NCBI RefSeq assembly: GCF_018131075.1
Contig: NZ_JAFCLS010000047.1
Span: forward strand, 1-64,000
From: Bradyrhizobium sp. JYMT SZCCT0428
GTDB lineage: Bacteria > Pseudomonadota > Alphaproteobacteria > Rhizobiales > Xanthobacteraceae
DNA length: 64,000 nucleotides
Direction of reading: 5' to 3'
The notes under the pieces were generated by a model. That model had not been told where the DNA came from and ran no database searches. It saw only the letters and a list, made by a program, of their open reading frames with translations. Positions within the stretch are counted from its first letter, which is position 1, and each line of letters opens with the position of its first letter. A program made the position numbers and the translations under genes. This document shows positions 17,381 to 26,426 of the stretch, one piece after another.

Positions 17381-18307
17381 TCAGCGTATCACCGCATCCA
17401 CCAGCAGTCCCGCAAACAGCAGCAGCCCCGCATCGCGGTTGGATTTGAAGACGCGCAGGCACAGCGCGGGATCACTGATGTCGAGCCGCCGGATTTGCCA
17501 GACCAGATGGGCCGCAAACGCGACCAGCCCGATCCATGCCGGCCATCGCGCCCCGCCCAGCACCATCGCGACGCCGATCAGCACCACCGCCAGTGAATAG
17601 AACACGACCAGCGCCCGATGCGTCGCCGCGCCGAACAGACGCGCGGTCGATTTGACGCCGATCAGCGCGTCGTCCTCGGCGTCCTGATGCGCGTAGATGG
17701 TGTCGTAGCCGATCACCCAGGCGATCGAGCCGGCATAGAGCACGAGCGCGGTCAGATCGATGCGTCCGAGCGTGACCGCAAATCCCATCAAGGCGCCCCA
17801 TGAGAAGGCGAGGCCGAGCACGACCTGCGGCCACCAGGTGATGCGCTTCATGAAGGGATAGACCGCGACGATGATCAGCGACGCGATGCCGGTCATAATC
17901 GCGAAGCGGTTGAACTGCAGCAACACGGCGAGCCCGATCAGCGCCTGCAGCACCAGCCACGCAAGTGCCTGCGGCACGCTCACCTGTCCGGCCGGAATCG
18001 GCCGCGACCGCGTCCGTTCGACCCTGGCATCGAGGTCGCGATCGGTGATGTCGTTCCAGGTGCACCCCGCCCCGCGCATCACGAAGGCGCCGATGAAGAA
18101 CAGCACGATGACGAACAGCAACTGAGTGGTATCGCGCGCGATGCCGGCGGCCAGCGCCGCCGACCACCAGCACGGCATCAACAACAGCCAGGAGCCGATC
18201 GGCCGGTCGAAACGGGAGAGACGCAAATAAGGTCGCGACCAGGACGGCGCGCGCGTATCGACCCAGTTGCCGGTGGCGTCGGCAACGCGGGCCGTGACGT
18301 CGCTCAT
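17381..18307 (-). CDS. ubiA: 4-hydroxybenzoate polyprenyltransferase
   Basis: A 308-residue integral membrane prenyltransferase attaching the polyprenyl tail to 4-hydroxybenzoate in ubiquinone synthesis. It has about nine membrane helices. The first aspartate-rich motif is GCTWNDITDRDLDARVERTRSRP, here cited in part, with the NDxxD core near residue 85, and the second is GYDTIYAHQDAEDD. Length is normal. It appears monocistronic, with the secreted-protein gene starting 688 bp upstream on the same strand and ending 10 bp before it, so the two may be cotranscribed. Confidence 0.95.
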   Translation of the reverse strand: MSDVTARVADATGNWVDTRAPSWSRPYLRLSRFDRPIGSWLLLMPCWWSAALAAGIARDTTQLLFVIVLFFIGAFVMRGAGCTWNDITDRDLDARVERTRSRPIPAGQVSVPQALAWLVLQALIGLAVLLQFNRFAIMTGIASLIIVAVYPFMKRITWWPQVVLGLAFSWGALMGFAVTLGRIDLTALVLYAGSIAWVIGYDTIYAHQDAEDDALIGVKSTARLFGAATHRALVVFYSLAVVLIGVAMVLGGARWPAWIGLVAFAAHLVWQIRRLDISDPALCLRVFKSNRDAGLLLFAGLLVDAVIR

Positions 18308-18317
18308 CGGAAGGCGG

Positions 18318-18995
18318 TCATCGCGTGAGAACGTTGCCGTTCAGCGTATCGAACGTGCTGCCGCCCTTGCGAACGGTCTGCGCCTCGGGCAGCGCCGCCG
18401 AAGAGCCGAGCGCTTCGCTCAGGCTCGGCGCGGCCGCGCGCTGCGCCTGGGCTCCCTGCTGCGCGACCGTGCAGACCTGCTTTTGCATTTTCTCGGTGTT
18501 CTTGTGGCCGTTCTTGAGCTGCTCGGCGATCTGCGGCGGAATTCCGCATTTCGCCGAATTGGTCTCGACATATTTGATCATCTTGACTTCGGCCGCACTG
18601 TAACTGCCGATCAGCTTGCAGGCCTCGTCCGGCGACGCCTTGCGATCGCTCGCGGCCTTGATCATCTTGCCGCGCTTCTCGGCCTCCTCGCGCAAGGGGA
18701 CGAAGGCCTTCATGCAGGCATCCGCCGCGCCGCCGGCTTGTGGCGGCGGTCCACGGTCGAATGCCGAGCCCCCGCCCGCGCCCGCCACAGGGGCGGCTCC
18801 GGTTGCCGGGAATGGCGAACCACCCACCGACGCCGCGGGGGCTGCGCCGTTCACCGGCGGGAACGGCGATGCGTTGCTTGCGGGTGCAGCCTGTCCGGGC
18901 AGTGGCGCCGGAAATGCGCTCTGCGCAAAGGCCTGCCCCGCGTGAATGGTCACGACGGCAATCGTCAGGGGCACAATGAGACGGCGGATTATCAA
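18318..18995 (-). CDS. Secreted Pro/Ala-rich protein of unknown function
   Basis: A predicted 225-residue exported protein. The TTG at 18995 follows GGAGA at good spacing and opens directly into the signal peptide RRLIVPLTIAVVTIHAGQAFAQS; a longer frame from 19094 would bury this signal inside. A low-complexity Pro/Ala/Gly stretch covers about residues 25-85. A structured part follows with Cys residues at ADACMKAF, DEACKLIG, SAKCGIPP and VCTVAQQ, probably forming two disulfides. I do not recognise the family. It ends 10 bp before ubiA. Confidence 0.75.
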   Translation of the reverse strand: MIIRRLIVPLTIAVVTIHAGQAFAQSAFPAPLPGQAAPASNASPFPPVNGAAPAASVGGSPFPATGAAPVAGAGGGSAFDRGPPPQAGGAADACMKAFVPLREEAEKRGKMIKAASDRKASPDEACKLIGSYSAAEVKMIKYVETNSAKCGIPPQIAEQLKNGHKNTEKMQKQVCTVAQQGAQAQRAAAPSLSEALGSSAALPEAQTVRKGGSTFDTLNGNVLTR

Positions 18996-19201
18996 AGGTG
19001 TTTCTCCGGCAAAGGTCCAGCAGGGCCCGGGCGACTTCCGATCGAAGCACAATTCCGACGCGGGCTTTTTACGATTCCTGCCGGCCCTTAACAACCCGTG
19101 GATTTAGGCGGCAGCGCGGCGCTGGGCCGCACCGAATCATTAAATTGTCCCCGGATTCTAACCCTTTAGGCTAAAACGGGCGAGAAACGGAACAATCACA
19201 G

Positions 19202-19969
19202 ATGCCTGAACTCGATTTTCGTGCCCCCCGCCTGTTCGTCGATGCCGCCTTGAGCGCGGGCGAAAGGGTCGCGCTGGAGCGCAATCAGAGCAATTATCTC
19301 GGCAACGTGCTGCGGCTTTCCGCCGGCGAATCGATCCTGGTGTTCAACGGCCGCGACGGCGAATGGCAGGCGCAGATTTTCGGGCGAAAGCGGCCCGACA
19401 GCCTTGAGATCCTGATCCGGAACCGGCCACAGGATCGGCTCCCCGACATCGCCTACGTCTTTGCGCCGTTAAAGCATGCCCGGCTCGACTACATGGTGCA
19501 GAAGGCGGTCGAGATGGGCGCCTCAAAGCTGCAACCGGTGTTGACGCGTTTCACCCAGGTCTCGCGGGTCAATGGCGAGCGGATGCGCGCCAATGTCATC
19601 GAGGCCGCCGAGCAATGCGGCATCCTGAGTCTCGCCGATGTTGCCGAACCGATGCCACTCGATCGCTTTCTGAGCCAGCGCCAGCCGGAGCGCCTTTTGG
19701 TCTTCTGCGACGAGGCGGCGGAAACCACCTCGCCGCTGCAGGCGCTGCAAAACGGGTTAACGGCGGCCGGCGGCATCGACATCCTGATCGGTCCCGAAGG
19801 CGGATTTGCCGAGGAAGAGCGCGCGCTGCTGCTGCGCCAGCCGCGAACGCTGCGGCTTTCGCTCGGCCCCCGGATCCTGCGCGCGGACACCGCGGGCGTC
19901 GCGGCGCTGGCGCTGGTGCAGGCCGCGCTCGGCGACTGGGCCGGACCGGGACAGGAGCCAGGCCGTTAA
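19202..19969 (+). CDS. rsmE: 16S rRNA m3U1498 methyltransferase
   Basis: A 255-residue SPOUT-class methyltransferase that modifies U1498 of 16S rRNA using S-adenosylmethionine. It has an N-terminal PUA-like domain (ALERNQSNYLGNVLRLSAG) and a C-terminal trefoil-knot domain with LIGPEGGFAEEE and LGPRILRADTAGVAAL. The internal block LKHARLDYMVQKAVEMGASKL is also typical. The genes downstream are hisZ and hisG on the same strand after a 130-bp gap. Confidence 0.95.
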   Translation: MPELDFRAPRLFVDAALSAGERVALERNQSNYLGNVLRLSAGESILVFNGRDGEWQAQIFGRKRPDSLEILIRNRPQDRLPDIAYVFAPLKHARLDYMVQKAVEMGASKLQPVLTRFTQVSRVNGERMRANVIEAAEQCGILSLADVAEPMPLDRFLSQRQPERLLVFCDEAAETTSPLQALQNGLTAAGGIDILIGPEGGFAEEERALLLRQPRTLRLSLGPRILRADTAGVAALALVQAALGDWAGPGQEPGR

Positions 19970-20099
19970 GCCTCATTGAACCCCGCGTTAAGCGACGACA
20001 CCAATCTCTGTCGAAACCCTGCCCGGGCCATGCTAAGGCCTCCGCCAACAAACGCTCGATACCTCTTGGAACCCGTTTTTCGGGATATTTGGACGCGAA

Positions 20100-21260
20100 A
20101 TGACCGTAACCGCCGCCATCGATGGTGCCGCCGGGTCCGCCACATGGGCAGACGCGCTGCTTTTGTCGTTTGCGCAGGCCGGCTACGTCCAGGCGGAACC
20201 CGCGATCCTGCAGCCGGCCGAGCCATTCCTCGACCTCTCCGGCGAGGACATCCGCAAGAGCCTCTATCTGACATCAGACGCCAGCGGCGAGGAGCTTTGC
20301 CTGCGTCCCGATCTCACCATTCCGGTGGCGCGAGACTATCTGGCCTCGGGGCGTGCGGGCCAGCCCGCGGGCTTCAGCTATCTCGGGCCGGTGTTCCGCT
20401 ATCGCGACGGCCAGCCGAGCCAGTTCCTGCAGGCCGGCATCGAATCCTTCGGCCGACAGGATCGCGCCGCGGCGGATGCGGAAATGCTGGCGCTGGCGCT
20501 GGAGGCGACTTCGGCATTCGGCCTGAGCGATGTCGAAATCCGTACCGGCGACGTCGCGCTGTTCACCGCGCTGATCGATGCGCTCGAGCTTTATCCGGTC
20601 TGGAAGCGGCGGCTGATCAAGGATTTCAACCGCAAGGTCAGCCTCACCCAGGACATCGAGCAGCTGACACTGGCGACCGCCCCCGGCCGCAACGAATATG
20701 AAGGCGTGCTGGCGGCCCTTGCCGGCTCCGACCGCAAGGCCGCGCTGGCGCTGGTCACCGACCTGATGTCGATCGCCGGCACCACCAATGTCGGCGGCCG
20801 CACCGTTGCCGAAATCGCCGACCGCTTTCTCGAACAATCGACGCTGAAGAGCGGCGCGCTGCCGCGCGACGCGCTCACGACCATCAAGCGCTTTCTGGCC
20901 ATCGCGGGCGATCCCGATGACGCGGTGGCGCAACTGCGCGCCTTGGCTGAGGACACCAAACTCAATTTGACGGCGGCGATCGATCAGCTCGAAAGCCGCG
21001 TCGGCTTCATGGCCGCGCGCGGCATCGACACCAGCCTGACGCGCTTTTCGACCGCCTTCGGACGCGGCCTCGACTACTACACCGGCTTCGAATTCGAACT
21101 GCACGGCAAGGGTAACGGCATCGAGCCGCTGGTGGCGGGCGGGCGCTACGACGGGCTGATGACCCAGCTCGGCTCGGCGGCGCCGATCCCGGCGGTCGGC
21201 TTCTCGGTCTGGATCGAAGCCCTGACGCAACTCCGCAAACCGGTCGGGAACGCATCATGA
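20100..21260 (+). CDS. hisZ: ATP phosphoribosyltransferase regulatory subunit
   Basis: A 386-residue paralogue of histidyl-tRNA synthetase catalytic domains, which binds HisG and tunes the first step of histidine synthesis. It has class II synthetase-like motifs [38 protein letters not shown] (cited in part) and [15 protein letters not shown], and lacks an anticodon-binding domain. It overlaps hisG by 4 bp (ATGA), so the two are made in coupled amounts. Confidence 0.93.
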   Translation: MTVTAAIDGAAGSATWADALLLSFAQAGYVQAEPAILQPAEPFLDLSGEDIRKSLYLTSDASGEELCLRPDLTIPVARDYLASGRAGQPAGFSYLGPVFRYRDGQPSQFLQAGIESFGRQDRAAADAEMLALALEATSAFGLSDVEIRTGDVALFTALIDALELYPVWKRRLIKDFNRKVSLTQDIEQLTLATAPGRNEYEGVLAALAGSDRKAALALVTDLMSIAGTTNVGGRTVAEIADRFLEQSTLKSGALPRDALTTIKRFLAIAGDPDDAVAQLRALAEDTKLNLTAAIDQLESRVGFMAARGIDTSLTRFSTAFGRGLDYYTGFEFELHGKGNGIEPLVAGGRYDGLMTQLGSAAPIPAVGFSVWIEALTQLRKPVGNAS

Positions 21261-22234
21261 CCGCGCCATTCGTTCTCGCCGTTCCCTCCAAGGGCCGCCT
21301 GCAGGAAGAAGCCGAAGCGTTCTTCTCGCGCGCCGGCCTCAGCCTCGCCAAGCCGCGCGGGGCGCGCGATTATCGCGGCACCATCACCGGGCTCGACAAT
21401 GTCGAGATCGCCTATCTCTCGGCGAGCGAGATTGCCTCGCAGCTCGCCCGCGGCATGGTGCATCTTGGCGTGACCGGCGAAGATCTCCTGCGCGAAAGCA
21501 TCGTGGACGCCGACAAGCGCGTGCTGCTGATCGACAATCTCGGCTTCGGCAGCGCCAATGTCGTGGTCGCGGTACCGCAGGCCTGGATCGACGTCCGCAC
21601 CATGGCCGATCTCGACGACGTCACGACGGGTTTCCGCGCGCAGCATAACCGGCGCATGCGGGTCGCGACCAAATACATCAACCTGACCCGAAACTTCTTT
21701 GCCACGCATGGCGTGGTCGACTACCGCATCGTCGAGAGCGCCGGCGCCACCGAAGGCGCGCCCGCGGTCGGCACCGCCGAGATGATCGTCGATATCACGA
21801 CGACGGGGGCCACCCTGGTCGCCAACGGCCTCAAGGTGCTCGACGACGGCGTGATCCTGCGCAGCCAGGCCAACCTCGTCGCCTCAAAGGACGCCGACTG
21901 GTCGAGCGGGGCGCGCGAGACCGCGCGCGTCATCCTCGATCACATCGCAGCTCGCGCCCGCGCCAGCAAATATCGCGAAGTCCGCACCCGCTTTGCCGGC
22001 TGCAACGACAGGCTGCTGACCGAGGCGCATAACCGCTTCGGTGTCGTCGCGCCGTTCGGCGGCCCGACCTCGTCGGGCATGCTGACGCTGCACTGCCCGC
22101 CGTCGAAGCTTTACGCGCTCGGCAGCTTCCTGCGCGAACACGGCGCCGACACGGTTTCGGTGGCTGCCCTCGACTACGTGCTCGACCGGGAAAACCCGCT
22201 GTTCGCCAGGCTCGAGGCGTTCCTGCGACAATAA
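21257..22234 (+). CDS. hisG: ATP phosphoribosyltransferase
   Basis: A 325-residue enzyme that joins ATP and PRPP to give phosphoribosyl-ATP, the committed step of histidine synthesis. The N-terminus [12 protein letters not shown] and the PRPP-binding stretch [22 protein letters not shown] are clear. HisZ-dependent HisG is usually the short form of a little over 200 residues; this one carries about 90 extra C-terminal residues resembling a regulatory domain ([20 protein letters not shown]). Coexistence of an extended HisG with HisZ is the odd point. Translation is coupled to hisZ. Confidence 0.94.
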   Translation: MTAPFVLAVPSKGRLQEEAEAFFSRAGLSLAKPRGARDYRGTITGLDNVEIAYLSASEIASQLARGMVHLGVTGEDLLRESIVDADKRVLLIDNLGFGSANVVVAVPQAWIDVRTMADLDDVTTGFRAQHNRRMRVATKYINLTRNFFATHGVVDYRIVESAGATEGAPAVGTAEMIVDITTTGATLVANGLKVLDDGVILRSQANLVASKDADWSSGARETARVILDHIAARARASKYREVRTRFAGCNDRLLTEAHNRFGVVAPFGGPTSSGMLTLHCPPSKLYALGSFLREHGADTVSVAALDYVLDRENPLFARLEAFLRQ

Positions 22235-22311
22235 GGCGGCTGGGTTTTCAAAGCGGCTCCTGTTTTCGTTCATCGTAGCGACAGCTAGTGGCAAGTAACA
22301 TATGCTGTTGG

Positions 22312-22360
22312 GAGCATGATCCGGAAAAGTGGACACCGGTTTTCCGAAGAGATCATGCTC
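22312..22360. repeat. GAGCATGATC palindromic repeat
   Basis: The outer arms GAGCATGATC and GATCATGCTC are perfect inverted repeats, and the inner CGGAAAA and TTTTCCG also pair. The centre GTGGACACCGG is of the same type as the GTGGATACCGG centre at 40730-40773, so both belong to one dispersed family. It sits 30 bp upstream of the glycosyltransferase start and may affect its expression. Confidence 0.75.
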
Positions 22361-22390
22361 AAAACATATGGATGATTTGGAACCTGATCG

Positions 22391-23452
22391 ATGACGCTTG
22401 GCTCTGACGTTTCCGGCCTGTCCACCACCGCGGCGAGCGCCGCGGCGCGAGGGCTGTCGATTGTCGTGCCTGTCTATAACGAGGCCGCCGGGCTCGCATT
22501 GCTGCACGAGCGGCTGATCGGCCTCGCCAGGACATTGCGGCAGCGTTACGGCCTCGCCAGCGAAGTGGTCTATGTCGATGACGGCAGCGCCGATACCACG
22601 CTGAGCATCGCGCGCACCCTGAAGGCCGACGCGCTCGACGTTCAGGTGGTGTCGCTGTCGCGCAATTTCGGCAAGGAAGCCGCCTTGATGGCGGGGCTCG
22701 ACCATGCGCGGCGCGGCGCGGTGCTGTTCATGGACGGCGACGGCCAGCATCCGCCGACCCTGGTCGAGAAGCTGGTCAGCCACTGGATCGATGACGGCTA
22801 CGACGTCGTCTATACGGCGAAGGCGCATCGCGACAATGAATCGTTTCTGCGGCGTCTAGCCGTGCACGGCTTTTACGCGCTGATCAATTACGGCGCACGG
22901 CAAAAAATCCCCGAGGATGCCGGCGACTTCCGCCTGCTATCGCCGCGCGCCGCGGCAGCGCTCAAGCAGCTGCCCGAGCGCAATCGCTTCTTCAAGGGTC
23001 TGGCGAGCTGGATCGGCTTCCGCCAGATCCGCGTCGATTATGAGCCGGCGCCGCGCGCGCATGGCGTAACCACCTTCAGCGCCGGCCGGCTGGTGGGCCT
23101 GTCGATCGAGGGGCTGACCTCGTTCTCGGTAGCGCCGTTGCGCTTTGCCAGCCTGTTTGGCGTGCTGCTCGCCGTGGGCGCCTTTCTGTTCGGCCTGACC
23201 ATTCTCTGGGAAGTCCTGACCACCGGCAAGCAGGTCCCCGGCTATCCCTCGCTCGTGATCGGCCTGATGACGATCGGCGGCGTGCAGCTGATCATGATCG
23301 GCATCGTCGGCGAATATATCGGCAAGATCCTGTCGGAGCTGAAAGCCCGTCCAATCTATTTCGTCGCCGAACATTCCGAGAAGCACGCGGACGAAACGGC
23401 CACCGCAAGCGCCTCTGAACGGACCAGCCCCGAACGGACCGCCGCGGAATGA
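22391..23452 (+). CDS. GT2 family glycosyltransferase, polyprenyl-phosphate type
   Basis: A 353-residue inner-membrane glycosyltransferase of the DPM1/GtrB/ArnC type, which loads a sugar from a nucleotide donor onto polyprenyl phosphate. The GT-A domain (about residues 20-240) shows SIVVPVYNEAAGL, YVDDGSADTT, SRNFGKEAALMAGLDHA and MDGDGQHPP. Two C-terminal membrane helices lie at about 250-330 (LFGVLLAVGAFLFGLTIL and IGGVQLIMIGIVGEYIGK). It overlaps the following deacetylase gene by 4 bp, which suggests the two act on the same lipid-linked sugar. Confidence 0.9.
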   Translation: MTLGSDVSGLSTTAASAAARGLSIVVPVYNEAAGLALLHERLIGLARTLRQRYGLASEVVYVDDGSADTTLSIARTLKADALDVQVVSLSRNFGKEAALMAGLDHARRGAVLFMDGDGQHPPTLVEKLVSHWIDDGYDVVYTAKAHRDNESFLRRLAVHGFYALINYGARQKIPEDAGDFRLLSPRAAAALKQLPERNRFFKGLASWIGFRQIRVDYEPAPRAHGVTTFSAGRLVGLSIEGLTSFSVAPLRFASLFGVLLAVGAFLFGLTILWEVLTTGKQVPGYPSLVIGLMTIGGVQLIMIGIVGEYIGKILSELKARPIYFVAEHSEKHADETATASASERTSPERTAAE

Positions 23453-24294
23453 ACGATGCCGCGCCGCCGCGCCGTATCTGGCTGTGCGCCGATGATTACG
23501 GGATCAGCGAGGGCGTCAATCGCGCCATTCGCGAGCTGATCGGCCAGGGCCGCCTCAATGCGACATCGGTGATGGTGGTCGGCCAGGCGATCGGCCGCGG
23601 TGAGGTCACGGCGCTGCAGGACGCCGCCGCCGGCAGCCCGCGCTGTGCCATCGGCCTGCATGCGACGCTGACCGCGCCGTTCCGGCCGCTGACGATGCAC
23701 TTCAGGCCCACCGATGGCGGCATGTTTCTGCCGCTGCCGGCGATGCTGCGATCGGGCCTGTTGCGGCGGCTCGATCCCGAAATGATCCATGCCGAATTGA
23801 TCGATCAGCTGGCGGCGTTCCAGGATCTGTTCGGCCGCCCGCCGGATTTCGTCGACTGCCATCAGCATGCGCAGCTCTTCCCGCAGGTTCGCGATGCGTT
23901 TCTGCGCGCGGTGAAGCAGGCCGCGCCCGGAGCCTGGGTTCGCCAGGGCGGCCGGTTTCAGCCGCTGGCCAAACGGCTCGCCGCGCCCAAGGCGCTGCTG
24001 CTCGATGTCCTTAGCTCGCGGTTTCGCAGGCTCGCCGCCAAGGCCGGGATCCCCTTCAATCCGGCCTTTGCCGGCGCCTATGATTTTACGAAGGAGCCCG
24101 ATTTCGGCGTCCTGATGGGACAATTCCTGCAGGGCATGCCGGAGGGCGGGCTCGTGATGTGTCATCCGGGCTTCGTCGACGAAACCCTCCTCAGCCTCGA
24201 TCCCCTGACCACCCAGCGCGAAAGCGAGCATGCGTTTCTCGCCGGCGCGCAATTGCCGCCGCTGCTGGCAAGGAACAATGTTACACTGGCTTGA
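23449..24294 (+). CDS. YdjC/ChbG/HpnK-family carbohydrate deacetylase
   Basis: A 281-residue YdjC-fold metal-dependent deacetylase. The N-terminal WLCADDYGISEGVNRAI supplies the Asp-Asp metal motif, GLHATLT the His ligand, and VDCHQHAQLFPQVRDAF the second His pair. Related proteins deacetylate chitobiose or act in hopanoid side-chain synthesis (HpnK). Here the 4-bp overlap with a polyprenyl-phosphate glycosyltransferase suggests deacetylation of a lipid-linked N-acetyl sugar, as in envelope polysaccharide or lipid A decoration. No hopanoid gene is nearby, so I do not use the symbol. Confidence 0.85.
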   Translation: MNDAAPPRRIWLCADDYGISEGVNRAIRELIGQGRLNATSVMVVGQAIGRGEVTALQDAAAGSPRCAIGLHATLTAPFRPLTMHFRPTDGGMFLPLPAMLRSGLLRRLDPEMIHAELIDQLAAFQDLFGRPPDFVDCHQHAQLFPQVRDAFLRAVKQAAPGAWVRQGGRFQPLAKRLAAPKALLLDVLSSRFRRLAAKAGIPFNPAFAGAYDFTKEPDFGVLMGQFLQGMPEGGLVMCHPGFVDETLLSLDPLTTQRESEHAFLAGAQLPPLLARNNVTLA

Positions 24295-24424
24295 GTTTGC
24301 TCAATAAACCGGCCGGTCGTTTTGTCGCATACAGAAATTTAATCTGCTCTCCCACTACTTGCGACACAAACCCCGCCCTACATCTGCCCCGCGCTTCGAG
24401 GCACCGGGCGCGATGGAGAACGCC

Positions 24425-25231
24425 ATGACACCGCAAGAACGCCAACTGATCGACGATCTTTTCGACCGCCTTGCCAAGCTGGAGAACACCCCGCGCGATC
24501 CCGAAGCCATGTCCGCGATCGTGCAGGGCCTGCGTGGTGCGCCCAATGCCGTCTATGCGCTGGTGCAGACGGCGCTGGTGCAGGACGAGGCGCTGAAGCG
24601 CGCCAACGACCGCATCCAGCAACTGGAAGGCGGACACGCGGGCGAACAGAATCAACCCGGCGGTTTCCTCGATTCGATGCGCGACACCATCTTCGGGCAG
24701 AGCCAGCCGCGCGGCTCGGTGCCCAACGTCCGCTCGCCCGGCATGGGCGGCCGCCCGGTCTGGAACAGCGGCGAGGTGGTGCAGCAGACGCAGGGTCAAC
24801 AGGGTCCCGGACAATACGGCCAGCCCGGCTACGGGCAGCAACCGGCCTACGGTCAACCCTACGGTGGCGCGCAACAGCCGCCGCCGCTCGGCGGCGGGGG
24901 CGGCGGCTCGTTCCTTGGAACAGCAGCGGCAGCAGCGGCCGGCGTGGTCGGCGGATCGATGCTGCTCGGCGGCATCCGCTCGATGATGGGCGGCGGCAAC
25001 CAGCAGGCGGCCTTCGGCGGCGATTCCGGTGGTCATCGCGGCAGCGTCGAAGACCGGCGGCCGGGCGGCAGCGATCAAGCCGGCGGCGATCTGGCGCGGG
25101 AGGCCGGCGCCAACGACATCGGCTCGTCCGGAAGTTCGCGCACGGGGCTGTTCGACGACACATCGAACGACGACAATTATGACGACATGGATGACGGCTT
25201 CGATGGTGACGGCGGCGGCGACGACGATTAA
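24425..25231 (+). CDS. DUF2076 domain protein
   Basis: A 268-residue protein whose N-terminal third (MTPQERQLIDDLFDRLAKLE, DPEAMSAIVQGL, NAVYALVQTALVQDEALK) is the DUF2076 helical domain, often annotated as a periplasmic ligand-binding sensor although it has no signal peptide here. The middle is Gln/Gly/Pro-rich low-complexity sequence, followed by a glycine-rich hydrophobic patch (AAAAAAGVVGGSMLLGGI) and an acidic Asp/Gly tail. ATG 24425 is chosen because GGAG lies 8 bp upstream. A strong terminator follows. Confidence 0.87.
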   Translation: MTPQERQLIDDLFDRLAKLENTPRDPEAMSAIVQGLRGAPNAVYALVQTALVQDEALKRANDRIQQLEGGHAGEQNQPGGFLDSMRDTIFGQSQPRGSVPNVRSPGMGGRPVWNSGEVVQQTQGQQGPGQYGQPGYGQQPAYGQPYGGAQQPPPLGGGGGGSFLGTAAAAAAGVVGGSMLLGGIRSMMGGGNQQAAFGGDSGGHRGSVEDRRPGGSDQAGGDLAREAGANDIGSSGSSRTGLFDDTSNDDNYDDMDDGFDGDGGGDDD

Positions 25232-25260
25232 GCCTGAACGACGTCACGTCTGAAAAAGAG

Positions 25261-25294
25261 AACGGCCGCTCAAATCGAGCGGCCGTTTGTTTTT
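25261..25294 (+). terminator. Rho-independent terminator after the DUF2076 gene
   Basis: A GC-rich stem AACGGCCGCTC / GAGCGGCCGTT with a short AAATC loop is followed by TTGTTTTTGT. It ends transcription of the DUF2076 gene and lies 17 bp from the convergent L,D-transpeptidase stop. Confidence 0.85.
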
Positions 25295-25310
25295 GTAGGT
25301 TCGCAGAATC

Positions 25311-26117
25311 TCAGATGACAACGACCTTGGCGCCGACGCCGACGCGGCCGTAGAGATCGATCACGTCTTCATTGCGCATCCGGATGCAGCCGGACGAAAC
25401 GTTGGTGCCGATGGTCCAGGGCTCGTTGGAGCCGTGGATGCGATAGAGCGTCGATCCCAGATACATTGCGCGGGCGCCGAGCGGATTTTGCGGACCGCCT
25501 TCCATGTGCCGCGGCAGATCGGGACGCCGCGCCAGCATTTCCGGCGGCGGGGTCCAGGCCGGCCATTCCTTCTTCGCCGAAATCGTCTTGACGCCGGACC
25601 AGGTGAAGCCGGGGCGGCCGACGCCGATGCCGTAGCGCAGCGCCTTGCCGTCGCCCTGCACCAGGAACAGGAATTTGTTGGGCGTATCGACGACGATGGT
25701 GCCGACACCTTCCTTGCCGTGATAGTCGACAACCTGCTTGTTGTACTTTGGATCCACCGGGCGCTGTGCCGGCTCGAGCGCCTCTTCCTGCTGCTGACGC
25801 ATCGATTGTTGCGGATCCATCGGCGGCAGACTGCCGCGCCGGCCGCCATATCCGTAGCCCGGCTGCTGCTGGTAATCCGGCTGTTGCTGATAGCGGCCGC
25901 CCTGCGCCGGCCCGTCGCCGAACAGGAATTCAATGAAGCCGCCGCCCATTTGCGAACGCTCGGCAGAGGCGGTGCGTACCGGCGCAGGCTGCGCGGGCCG
26001 ATTGGCGTAGATCACGGTGGGTTCGGCGAGCGGAGAGGCGTCGATCGCCAACGCAGAATCGGAGAAGCCAAGGCACGACACGCCCGCAAGGAGCGCGAGA
26101 GACATTTTTCTGAACAT
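25311..26117 (-). CDS. L,D-transpeptidase (YkuD/ErfK family)
   Basis: A 268-residue exported peptidoglycan cross-linking or lipoprotein-attachment enzyme. The ATG at 26117 opens into a signal peptide (RKMSLALLAGVSCLGFSDSALA). A Gln/Tyr/Gly-rich linker spans about residues 55-105. The YkuD domain follows, with VDTPNKFLFLVQ and the catalytic block YRIHGSNEPWTIG then SSGCIRM, in which His and Cys form the active site. An upstream TTG at 26189 gives a longer frame that would block the signal peptide. It is convergent with the DUF2076 gene. Confidence 0.92.
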   Translation of the reverse strand: MFRKMSLALLAGVSCLGFSDSALAIDASPLAEPTVIYANRPAQPAPVRTASAERSQMGGGFIEFLFGDGPAQGGRYQQQPDYQQQPGYGYGGRRGSLPPMDPQQSMRQQQEEALEPAQRPVDPKYNKQVVDYHGKEGVGTIVVDTPNKFLFLVQGDGKALRYGIGVGRPGFTWSGVKTISAKKEWPAWTPPPEMLARRPDLPRHMEGGPQNPLGARAMYLGSTLYRIHGSNEPWTIGTNVSSGCIRMRNEDVIDLYGRVGVGAKVVVI

Positions 26118-26426
26118 CGACGTACTCTGTACTGTTTCGTCACTGTTAGATCTTGGCGACGCCTGAGCGGCGCCGTTGCACGTGGTCAATAAAGGGTCAA
26201 AACCACATCGGTTTGGTAAACAGAAACGGCGTTTCGATTCACCACGTCGCCGATTGCGCGCTGATTTGCCCGGTAGCGTTTATTTTGAGTGAACGCCGCG
26301 CACGCATGGTTAATCCCTGGTGTGCGCCTCGCTGAAGACTACGCCGCGATGTGTTCCCCGCGTGAACCTCACGTTAAATCGCATCTGTCTAAAACAGGTC
26401 ACGGAGTTAAGGGGTGGGAATACATC

